Assembly: GCA_035705495.1 (NCBI GenBank)
Contig: DASSWB010000084.1
Coordinates: forward strand, 1-18,572
Source: DASSWB01 sp035705495
Lineage (GTDB): Bacteria; Bacteroidota; Bacteroidia; Flavobacteriales; Flavobacteriaceae
DNA: 18,572 nt
Direction: 5' to 3'
The notes under the pieces are model-generated. The model searched no databases, had not been told where the DNA came from, and saw only the letters and a list, made by a program, of their open reading frames with translations. Below are positions 1-6,576 of the stretch, one piece after another. Both the position numbers and the translations under genes were made by a program. Position 1 is the first letter of the stretch, and each line of letters begins with the position of its first letter.

Positions 1-749
1 TGTTCTCCTGTTTCCACATCAAAAAAACGCTTCGGTGTGTTGTCGTAATCAAAGTCGAATTCCTTTTTTCTATCATGCACATGAAAAAGCACCACATCGT
101 GCTTATTGTATTTTAAATGACGGAGCGCTTCAAATAGCTTGTCTTCATCTGCGTCAACCTGAAACATATCGGTAAATAAAAAAACCAGAGAACGTCTTTT
201 CAGTTTTTCGGCTATTAAATGCAGATTTGCATAGGTATCGGTTCTCCCGCTTTTTTTTGAATCAATTAAAGAAGAAAGCTCATTTAATAAAATTTGATGG
301 TGTCTTTCATTTCCTTTTTCTGGAGCGTAATATTCGTAAGTATCACTATAAACGCTTAATCCGACTGCATCTCGCTGTTTTTTTAAAATATTCATTAAAC
401 ATGCGGAAGCCAAAACTGAAAATCCGATTTTATTCAAACTCCCCAATTCGAATTTTTTCATTTCAGGAAAATGCATTGAAGCCGAATTATCAATAATAAT
501 ATGGCATCTTAGATTGGTGTCTTCTTCATAGCGCTTCGTATAATATTTATCAGTACGCGCAAAAAGTTTCCAATCGATGTGTTTTGTGCTTTCGCCTTTA
601 TTGTAAATTTTGTGTTCTGTAAATTCAGAAGAAAAACCGTGAAACGGACTTTTATGCATGCCCGAAATAAAACCTTCCATCAACTGTTTGGCCAACAATT
701 CAAGGTTTGTGATTTTACTGGTTTTTTGTACTTCCTTTTGTAAATCCAT
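1..749 (-). CDS. DUF58 domain-containing protein (3' end cut by window edge)
   Basis: This reading frame runs off the left edge; 249 codons are visible from the ATG at 749. Residues 57-62 read HIDWKL, the conserved core of DUF58 (PF01882) proteins, followed by a von Willebrand A-like fold: D87-N-S-A-S-M is a MIDAS-like metal site on the first strand, and T193-D-M-F lies on a later strand. Family members are usually about 290 residues, so roughly 40 are missing. No signal peptide or membrane helix is visible, so a cytoplasmic protein is expected. In Bacteroidota such genes commonly sit beside a MoxR-type AAA ATPase and Bat proteins; those neighbours, if present, lie beyond the edge. The biochemical role of DUF58 proteins is poorly defined. 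A stem-loop at 767-786 precedes the start. Confidence 0.88.
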   Translation of the reverse strand, partial: MDLQKEVQKTSKITNLELLAKQLMEGFISGMHKSPFHGFSSEFTEHKIYNKGESTKHIDWKLFARTDKYYTKRYEEDTNLRCHIIIDNSASMHFPEMKKFELGSLNKIGFSVLASACLMNILKKQRDAVGLSVYSDTYEYYAPEKGNERHHQILLNELSSLIDSKKSGRTDTYANLHLIAEKLKRRSLVFLFTDMFQVDADEDKLFEALRHLKYNKHDVVLFHVHDRKKEFDFDYDNTPKRFFDVETGE

Positions 750-766
750 TATTTATGCTGATTCCC

Positions 767-786
767 TTCCGAAGAAAAATTCGGAA
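767..786 (-). repeat. Perfect 7-bp hairpin upstream of the DUF58 gene
   Basis: TTCCGAA (767-773) and TTCGGAA (780-786) form a perfect stem with a 6-base loop. No T-run follows on either strand, so it does not look like a terminator. A weak promoter-like box, TATCTTGG on the minus strand (789-796, one mismatch to TAnnTTTG), sits just upstream. If it is used, the hairpin would lie at the very 5' end of the DUF58 transcript, where it could affect stability or translation. That role is inference. Confidence 0.4.
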
Positions 787-823
787 CGCCAAGATAAAAA
801 TTTAATCGCAGCTTATATTAAAT

Positions 824-856
824 AAAAAAGTCCGGCGTAGAACCGAACTTTTCTTA
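824..856 (-). terminator. Rho-independent terminator of trxA
   Basis: Read on the minus strand, AAAAGTTCGG (852-843), a 7-base loop and CCGGACTTTT (835-826) form a 10-bp stem with one G-U pair, ending in a run of six T. It starts about 20 bases after the trxA stop codon and separates trxA from the DUF58 gene downstream. Confidence 0.8.
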
Positions 857-872
857 TTTAAAAAATTACTTT

Positions 873-1190
873 TTATAGTAACGCGTCCAAAGCTTCCGAA
901 TAAGTTGCTTTTGGTGACACACCTACTTTTCTATCTACCATTTCGCCATTTTTGAAAATTAAAACAGTAGGAATATTTCTCACTCCGTATTTTGCAGCAA
1001 ATTCTTGATTGGCATCAACATCCATCTTTCCAACAACTGCTTTACCTTCGTAATCATTACTGATTTCATCGATAATAGGACCAACCATTCGGCAAGGACC
1101 GCACCAAGCTGCCCAAAAGTCTACCAATACTGGCACATCACTATTTAAAACTTTTTCTTCAAAATTTGCATCTGTTATTTCTAAAGCCAT
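873..1190 (-). CDS. trxA: Thioredoxin
   Basis: This is a 105-residue classical thioredoxin, a cytoplasmic dithiol-disulfide reductant recycled by thioredoxin reductase. The active site is W29-C30-G31-P32-C33, the buried aspartate is D24 (VDFWA) and the cis-proline is P74 (NIPT). Length and motif spacing match the family throughout. The frame extends 10 codons upstream, but those residues (LFRNRKNKK) are not thioredoxin-like; the ATG at 1190, giving MALEIT, is the usual bacterial thioredoxin start. A TATTTTTG box (1218-1225, minus strand) would give a leader of about 20-25 bases and fits TAnnTTTG. A nested palindrome at 1222-1273 overlaps this promoter region. A hairpin terminator follows the gene, so it is probably transcribed alone. 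Confidence 0.97.
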   Translation of the reverse strand: MALEITDANFEEKVLNSDVPVLVDFWAAWCGPCRMVGPIIDEISNDYEGKAVVGKMDVDANQEFAAKYGVRNIPTVLIFKNGEMVDRKVGVSPKATYSEALDALL

Positions 1191-1217
1191 CTTTTTATTT
1201 TTTCTATTTCTGAACAA

Positions 1218-1225
1218 CAAAAATA
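1218..1225 (-). promoter_or_regulatory. Putative -7 box of trxA (TATTTTTG)
   Basis: The minus-strand octamer TATTTTTG matches the Bacteroidota -7 consensus TAnnTTTG and lies 27 bases before the trxA ATG. No convincing TTG is seen at -33. The box overlaps the end of the outer arm of the nested inverted repeat, so a factor binding that repeat would compete with RNA polymerase. Confidence 0.45.
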
Positions 1226-1273
1226 ACCAATATTTTTTTATTAATTATCCTATCATAATTAGATTTGGTTATT
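1222..1273. repeat. Nested inverted repeat upstream of trxA (operator-like)
   Basis: Two perfect inverted repeats share nearly the same centre. The outer arms are AATAACCAA (1222-1230) and TTGGTTATT (1265-1273); the inner arms are TAATTAT (1242-1248) and ATAATTA (1255-1261), separated by 6 bases. The block lies between the tdh stop and the trxA start and covers the expected -33 region and part of the -7 box of trxA. Its low GC content and lack of a T-run argue against a tdh terminator. It could be an operator for a dimeric regulator or a chance AT-rich palindrome. Confidence 0.4.
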
Positions 1274-1302
1274 GGTTAATTAGATACAGTTATGTAAACG
1301 TA

Positions 1303-2247
1303 TTATTCGTTTCTCAATCCTTCGAGCATCGCAGTTGTCATCTCGCTTAAATCAAATTCATGTTCCCATCCCCAATCATTTCTTGCTTCGGTATCGTTAA
1401 TGCTTGACGGCCATGAATCGGCTATATTTTGACGGAAATCGGGTGCATATGAAATTTCAAAATCTGGAATACTTTTTTTGATTTCTGCCGCTAAAATTTT
1501 TGGTGTAAACGATAAAGCCCCAAGATTATAAGAAGATCTGATCTTGATTTTTTCCGCTGGAGCCTCCATTATACCAATTGTGGCGCGTATTGCATCGTCC
1601 ATATACATCATTGGCAAACCTGTATTTTCTGAAAGAAATGAAGTGTATTTTTTCTGTTTCAGAGCTTCATGAAAGATTTCGACCGCATAGTCTGTAGTTC
1701 CACCGCCGGGAGGCGTTTTATAACTGATCAAGCCCGGATATCTGATACTTCTTACATCAACTCCAAATTTGTTGAAATAATATTCACACCAACGCTCCCC
1801 CGCTTGTTTACTGATCCCGTACACCGTACTCGGTTCCATAACCGTCATTTGTGGTGTATTTTCTCTTGGTGTTGTTGGTCCGAAAACGGCAATACTGGAT
1901 GGCCAAAATATTTTTTTGATCTGCTTATCTTTTGCAAGGTTCAGCACGTGAAAAAGCGTGTTCATATTTAAATCCCACGCGCGCATCGGATTTTTTTCTG
2001 CAGTTGCGCTCAGCATTGCTGCCATTAAATAAACCTCATCAATTTCGTATTTCTTTACCAATCCTTCAATAGCATCATAATTGGCAGCATCGGCAATTTC
2101 GAAAGGACCGCTTTGAATTAATTCAGCGTTTCCTTCCCTTATATCACTCGCAATTACATTCTCATTTCCGAATTTATTTCTTAGCTGAATTGTTAACTCT
2201 GATCCTATTTGTCCGCAGGCACCAATAATGAGGATTCTCTTTTCCAT
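1303..2247 (-). CDS. tdh: L-threonine 3-dehydrogenase, NAD-dependent SDR type
   Basis: The product belongs to the extended short-chain dehydrogenase group that oxidises L-threonine to 2-amino-3-ketobutyrate, the form known from animals and flavobacteria rather than the zinc-dependent E. coli Tdh. Numbering from an upstream ATG at 2259, the NAD-binding GACGQIG is 13-19, D39 ends strand 2 (NAD preference), SS lies at 121-122 and the catalytic Y147-x-x-x-K151 is in TVYGISK. The run RYPGLISYKTPPGGGTTDYA (173-192) is very characteristic of TDH and separates it from UDP-glucose 4-epimerases. About 315 residues is normal. The ATG at 2247 (MEKRILIIG) is preferred because a TATATTTG box at 2270-2277 would leave the 2259 ATG almost leaderless; 2259 remains possible. 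It is divergent from the lipoprotein gene at 2391. Confidence 0.9.
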   Translation of the reverse strand: MEKRILIIGACGQIGSELTIQLRNKFGNENVIASDIREGNAELIQSGPFEIADAANYDAIEGLVKKYEIDEVYLMAAMLSATAEKNPMRAWDLNMNTLFHVLNLAKDKQIKKIFWPSSIAVFGPTTPRENTPQMTVMEPSTVYGISKQAGERWCEYYFNKFGVDVRSIRYPGLISYKTPPGGGTTDYAVEIFHEALKQKKYTSFLSENTGLPMMYMDDAIRATIGIMEAPAEKIKIRSSYNLGALSFTPKILAAEIKKSIPDFEISYAPDFRQNIADSWPSSINDTEARNDWGWEHEFDLSEMTTAMLEGLRNE

Positions 2248-2269
2248 CAATTTTTTCATTTTAAAAGAA

Positions 2270-2277
2270 CAAATATA
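2270..2277 (-). promoter_or_regulatory. Putative -7 box of tdh (TATATTTG)
   Basis: The minus-strand octamer TATATTTG fits TAnnTTTG. It ends 10 bases before the ATG at 2259 and 22 bases before the ATG at 2247, which favours the second start. No TTG is found at the -33 distance. Confidence 0.4.
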
Positions 2278-2344
2278 TCCATTTCCGAAAAGATGAAGGA
2301 TAGTATCTTGTTAAAAGCAAAAAATACTGGGGACCGCTTCGGAT

Positions 2345-2375
2345 TTGTTTTGAGGTGGCATTTAATTTACCTTTG
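2345..2375 (+). promoter_or_regulatory. Bacteroidota-type promoter of the lipoprotein gene (TTG-N20-TACCTTTG)
   Basis: TTG (2345-2347) and TACCTTTG (2368-2375) are 20 bases apart, within the 17-23 reported for flavobacterial TTG/TAnnTTTG promoters. Transcription would begin near 2380, placing the ATG at 2391 just downstream. The more upstream ATG at 2355 lies inside the promoter and cannot be the start of this transcript. Confidence 0.6.
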
Positions 2376-2390
2376 AAAAAATTTTCGGGA

Positions 2391-2999
2391 ATGAAAAAAC
2401 ACCTTCTGCTTTTCGGGTTTCTCTTGCTTTTTGCGTGCAATAATGAATCTGATCCGGTTTCCGAAGAAAAATTAGACAATCAAGAGCTTACAACTCCACT
2501 TGAAATTGCCCCTGTTCAAGAAGTTTCCTTGCTACCACAAGCAAAGAAAGAAGTTGAGCAATGGCCAGCATATCAAAATACCGAGTCGGCAATCAACAAT
2601 TTGAAAGATTATAATCTTGAGGAATTGATGGCAAATTCGAAACAATTGATTGGTTTTATTGATGAACTCCGAAACACTTTGCCTTCCAATTATAGAGTCC
2701 CACCAATCACATCACGAATCAATGTGCTTCACACGAAGACTCAAGTTTTACAACAAGAATTGACATCGGAGACCGTTGATAGGAAGGAAATAAAAACCAT
2801 TGCGGGAGAAATCGCTTCTTCTTTTGAATACCTTAAAATTCAATTCAACGAATTGTTCCTGCAATCTCCTTCCAATTTCGAAATTGATTTATTTGAAATT
2901 GAGGCCAAACAAGATTCTCTGGAACTCATCAAGGTTGATTCCACCAAAATAGCACCAACAGCTCCCGTTGTATCTCCCCTGAAAAGAAAACTTGAATAA
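2391..2999 (+). CDS. Hypothetical lipoprotein
   Basis: This 202-residue protein starts MKKHLLLFGFLLLFAC, a clear signal peptide with lipobox L-F-A-C and acylated Cys16, followed by NNESD. It should be a periplasmic or outer-membrane lipoprotein. The mature part is hydrophilic; from about residue 80 to 165 it is rich in Leu, Glu, Gln and Lys and probably helical, possibly coiled-coil (for example HTKTQVLQQEL). The tail is proline/valine-rich and ends PLKRKLE. No known domain was recognised. The start at 2391 is chosen because the signal peptide begins there and a promoter box ends at 2375; the frame is open from 2355 but that would bury the signal. It has its own promoter and appears monocistronic. 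Confidence 0.82.
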   Translation: MKKHLLLFGFLLLFACNNESDPVSEEKLDNQELTTPLEIAPVQEVSLLPQAKKEVEQWPAYQNTESAINNLKDYNLEELMANSKQLIGFIDELRNTLPSNYRVPPITSRINVLHTKTQVLQQELTSETVDRKEIKTIAGEIASSFEYLKIQFNELFLQSPSNFEIDLFEIEAKQDSLELIKVDSTKIAPTAPVVSPLKRKLE

Positions 3000-3010
3000 T
3001 TTTAGTTGGG

Positions 3011-3047
3011 AAATTCAGTTGCTCAATCATTTGATTTTTCTGAATTT
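3011..3047. repeat. Imperfect AT-rich inverted repeat after the lipoprotein gene
   Basis: AAATTCAG (3011-3018) and CTGAATTT (3040-3047) are perfect arms around a smaller hairpin AATCA-TT-TGATT (3025-3036). The stem is weak and no T-run follows directly. It lies about 12 bases past the stop codon at 2999 and may be a poor terminator; this is a tentative assignment. Confidence 0.3.
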
Positions 3048-3080
3048 AAAATTTGTTTAACATACATTCCGGATTATTAA

Positions 3081-3088
3081 TACCTTTG
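3081..3088 (+). promoter_or_regulatory. Putative -7 box of the T9SS cargo gene (TACCTTTG)
   Basis: TACCTTTG lies 17 bases before the ATG at 3106. The decamer TACCTTTGAA is identical to the one at the lipoprotein promoter (2368-2377). The nearest upstream TTG (3053-3055) is 25 bases away, longer than the usual spacing, so the -33 element is doubtful. Confidence 0.5.
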
Positions 3089-3105
3089 AAGTCAATTTTT
3101 TATAT

Positions 3106-6100
3106 ATGAAAAAAACGATCTTACTCCTATTTCTTTTCATTTCCGGCTCCTTATTTTCGCAGTACGCAACTGAAGCTCCTTGGATGCTTGATGCAAAAGA
3201 AGCAAAAACAACGAACAGCATTCCATCCTTCAACGAGGTAGTAACCGCCTTCAACAATTATTGGGAAGATAAAAATCCAAATGTAAAAGGAAGTGGATAT
3301 AAACCTTTTATGAGATGGCAACAACACTGGAAAAATTATTTGAAACCAGATGGAACTCTTCTCACTCCACAGGAAATATGGGGGTTATGGGAACAAAAAC
3401 AGGCTTTCGCCAACGAAACTGAAGATGATGGGAACTGGCAAAGTGTAGGACCGAATACGCACACCAATACGGGATCTTGGTCATCTGGTCAAGGTCGAAT
3501 CAATGCAATTGAGATTGATCCCAATAATTCTAATATTTTCTATGTAGGTGCACCGGCAGGTGGAATCTGGAAATCTACCGATGCAGGTTCTACATGGGAA
3601 CCGTTGAGCGATTACCTTCCACAAATTGGAGTTTCTGCAATTGCTGTTGATCCTTCAAATTCAAACACAATTTATCTTGGTACGGGAGATGAAGATGCTG
3701 GAGATACCTATAGCATTGGCGTCTTAAAATCTACGGATGGCGGAGAAACCTGGGAAACCACGGGCTTGGTTTTTGGTAGCGGTTACTCTTATGTTTCAGA
3801 AATTTATGTAAACCCAAACAATACCGATGTTGTTTTGGTTTCTACCAGCGATGGGATGTATAAAAGTACCAATGCAGGTGTTTCTTTTTCTATGGTGAAA
3901 AGTGGAAGTTTTCGGGATATCAAAGTACATCCGGGCAATTCTTCTATCATTTATGCGGTAACTTCTAATAATTTTTTCAAATCGACCGATGCGGGTGACA
4001 CATTTACCTTAATAAACTCCGGGTTGCCATTTGTGGCGGGACGCCAAGTTTTAGCTGTTACCCCAGCTGCCCCAAATAATGTTTACATTTTAAGTGCATC
4101 AACGGGCTATGCCTTTCAGGGAGTATTTAAATCGACCGACAGTGGGAATACGTTTAGCAGAGTCGATAACGGGCAAGATATTTTTGAAAGTACACAAGCT
4201 TGGTATGACATGGCTTTCGATGTTTCAAATACAGACGAAAATATTATGTATGTTGGAGTTCTTAATGTATGGAAATCGACAAATGGAGGTGCGAGTTTTA
4301 CCGTTTGGAATAGTTGGAGTTCTCCTTTCGGAAGTACGTACACACATGCCGATATTCATATGATCCGTTTTTTTGGTGACGATTTGTTTTTTGGTACCGA
4401 CGGCGGAATTTATAAATCTACCGACGGAAATTCAACTACAGATCTAACCGCTGGATTGGCGATAGGTCAATTTTACCGAATCGCTGTTGCAAAACAATCT
4501 TCCGATAATATGGTGGGTGGTTTACAGGACAATGGTGGTTTTGGATACAGTGACAACCAATGGAAAAACTTCTATGGCGCCGATGGTATGGATACTGCCA
4601 TTGATCCCGATAATCCCGATATGTACTACGGTTTTATCCAAAATGGAAGTAGCCTCTATTTTTCCAGTACTGCAGGAGATTCCAATTCGGGAGCGGTTTC
4701 GGGTCCTGAAAGCGGAAACTGGATCACACCCTTGATTATGAACAAAGAAGGTGAACTTTATGCGGGATACAGCAGATTGTATAAATTGGAAGGTAATAGT
4801 TTTTCCATTGTATCAAGTTCTTTTTCCAATTTAATCGACGGTATTGAAATTGATCCTATCAACAGTGACAACATGTATGTTTTTGTTGACGACAAACTGC
4901 ACAAAAGTGTGAACAGAGGTGTTTCTTTTGTTCAGGCTTATGATTTCCCTTCTGATATAACCAGTGTGGCCGTCAATAGTACCGACCCAAATATAATTTA
5001 TGTAACAACTTCCGGAAGTTTTGGTGGAATTTATAAATCTACAAACGCTGGAACCTCGTTTACAGATATTTCGTACAACCTACCGAATGAACCAAAGTTA
5101 GTCGTGAAACATCAGGGACAACATTCATTGAACCCGATTTTCGTAGGCACCATACTTGGTGTTTACAGGTTGGACGACAGCGTTAATGAATGGGCGGTAT
5201 TTGGGAACAACTTGCCCAATGTTCCTGTAAGAGATCTCGAAATCAACCTCTTGGATCAAAATATAACCGCCGCAACATACGGTAGAGGGATTTGGAGATC
5301 ATCAATTCCAATCGATACTCCAGATCACGATGTGCGTTTACTGCAAATCGATGTTCCCGAAGTAGATATTAACTGCGAAAGCTTTTCTCCAGAAATCATA
5401 GTGAACAACAATGGATTAAATCCTATTACTTCATTTGAAATAGCTTATTCAATAGATGGCGGAACTGCCGAAACAATTGAATGGGAAGGCACATTGGCAG
5501 CAGGTGAAACAACCACTGTTGCAATTCCCCAGATTATCGCGTCACGTGGTGCTCACGAGTTGGAAATAAACCTAAGTATGATCAACGATGCGTTTCAAGA
5601 AAACAATGAAGGTTCCAAGAATTTTTATTTAAATGATGCCGGTACGGTGGGATGGATCAATACTTTTGAAAATGCCAGTGATGCGCTCATTGTTGTTGAT
5701 GCCAACGAAGAAAATCCCACATGGGAAAGGGGAACGCCTTCAGGAATGTTCCTTAATGACACCTCGTCTGGCGAGAATGCATACGCGACCAAATTAAATG
5801 GAAACTATCCCAACAATACAACCTCTTATTTGGTTTCTCAATGTTATGACTTGACTAACATTACGAATCCTGTGGTAGAATTTAATATGGCTTTTAAACT
5901 TGAATTTGAATGGGACATTGTTTACATGGAATACAGTACAAACGGATCGGATTGGGAGATTTTAGGATCTTTCAATGACCCCAATTGGTACAACAATAAT
6001 GAAGTGCCCGGAGAAGATTGCCATAACTGTCCCGGTGCACAATGGACGGGTCCTTCACTTACAATGCAACCGTATAGCTATAGTCTCGAAGATTTCACTT

Positions 6101-6459
6101 CTGAAACGAGTTTTATGGTTCGGTTTGTATTCAGATCAGATGAAGCTGTTAACGATGAAGGTGTTGTTGTAGATGATTTTGTAATTCAAGGAGGCAGTAT
6201 GGGTGTAGAAAATGCTGCTCTCGAGAACGCTTTTGCCATCTATCCAAATCCTTCAAAAGATATTTTTAATATCGATTTGTCCAAAAACCTGGAAAGTGTT
6301 GATATCCGATTAATGGATTTGACCGGAAAGGAAATTTTAAGCGTAAAAGACATTTCAGATAACTATAAAATAGATCTCAGCGGATTTGCTGCCTCAATTT
6401 ATTTACTACAAGTACAAACAGAAAATGCAGTCATTGTTAAAAAGCTGATTAAACAATAA
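3106..6459 (+). CDS. Secreted beta-propeller protein with BNR/Asp-box repeats and T9SS C-terminal sorting domain
   Basis: This 1117-residue protein has a signal peptide (MKKTILLLFLFISGSLFSQ, likely cut before Q19). Residues about 110-735 carry repeated Asp-box motifs of the type K-S-T-[DN]-x-G-x-[TS]-[WF], near 156, 208, 253, 292, 342, 390, 437 (degenerate), 600 and 644, typical of VPS10/sortilin-like and sialidase-like propellers. Around 742-845 lies a CARDB/Ig-like segment, and 850-1030 resembles a MAM/jelly-roll binding domain with a C-H-N-C motif. Residues about 1043-1117 (FAIYPNPS to LIKQ) form a type A T9SS sorting domain. The protein should cross the outer membrane through T9SS and be released or anchored. 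An enzymatic role is not shown; adhesion or binding is equally possible. A strong terminator follows. Confidence 0.92.
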   Translation: MKKTILLLFLFISGSLFSQYATEAPWMLDAKEAKTTNSIPSFNEVVTAFNNYWEDKNPNVKGSGYKPFMRWQQHWKNYLKPDGTLLTPQEIWGLWEQKQAFANETEDDGNWQSVGPNTHTNTGSWSSGQGRINAIEIDPNNSNIFYVGAPAGGIWKSTDAGSTWEPLSDYLPQIGVSAIAVDPSNSNTIYLGTGDEDAGDTYSIGVLKSTDGGETWETTGLVFGSGYSYVSEIYVNPNNTDVVLVSTSDGMYKSTNAGVSFSMVKSGSFRDIKVHPGNSSIIYAVTSNNFFKSTDAGDTFTLINSGLPFVAGRQVLAVTPAAPNNVYILSASTGYAFQGVFKSTDSGNTFSRVDNGQDIFESTQAWYDMAFDVSNTDENIMYVGVLNVWKSTNGGASFTVWNSWSSPFGSTYTHADIHMIRFFGDDLFFGTDGGIYKSTDGNSTTDLTAGLAIGQFYRIAVAKQSSDNMVGGLQDNGGFGYSDNQWKNFYGADGMDTAIDPDNPDMYYGFIQNGSSLYFSSTAGDSNSGAVSGPESGNWITPLIMNKEGELYAGYSRLYKLEGNSFSIVSSSFSNLIDGIEIDPINSDNMYVFVDDKLHKSVNRGVSFVQAYDFPSDITSVAVNSTDPNIIYVTTSGSFGGIYKSTNAGTSFTDISYNLPNEPKLVVKHQGQHSLNPIFVGTILGVYRLDDSVNEWAVFGNNLPNVPVRDLEINLLDQNITAATYGRGIWRSSIPIDTPDHDVRLLQIDVPEVDINCESFSPEIIVNNNGLNPITSFEIAYSIDGGTAETIEWEGTLAAGETTTVAIPQIIASRGAHELEINLSMINDAFQENNEGSKNFYLNDAGTVGWINTFENASDALIVVDANEENPTWERGTPSGMFLNDTSSGENAYATKLNGNYPNNTTSYLVSQCYDLTNITNPVVEFNMAFKLEFEWDIVYMEYSTNGSDWEILGSFNDPNWYNNNEVPGEDCHNCPGAQWTGPSLTMQPYSYSLEDFTSETSFMVRFVFRSDEAVNDEGVVVDDFVIQGGSMGVENAALENAFAIYPNPSKDIFNIDLSKNLESVDIRLMDLTGKEILSVKDISDNYKIDLSGFAASIYLLQVQTENAVIVKKLIKQ

Positions 6460-6477
6460 TTGAATTTTTTACCATTT

Positions 6478-6511
6478 AAAAAAACGACTGTCATGACAGT
6501 CGTTTTTTTTT
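6478..6511 (+). terminator. Terminator of the T9SS cargo gene (perfect palindrome)
   Basis: The 18-base perfect palindrome CGACTGTCATGACAGTCG (6485-6502) is flanked by seven A on the left and nine T on the right, making an AT-capped hairpin with a T-run only about 20 bases after the stop at 6459. It lies inside the open frame upstream of the M13 peptidase, which shows that the upstream ATG in that frame is not used. Confidence 0.9.
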
Positions 6512-6576
6512 GTGCCTTTTATTGGATACAAATTTTACCGACTTTTATTACTTTAGCGGAAATTAAAAAAATTAAC

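Noticed and set aside
227..496. An 89-codon plus-strand frame
   Set aside because: It is antisense to the DUF58 gene, which carries the conserved HIDWK and DNSAS motifs.
2261..2479. A 72-codon minus-strand frame just upstream of tdh
   Set aside because: It overlaps the divergent promoter and the signal-peptide region of the lipoprotein gene, and its translation has no family resemblance.
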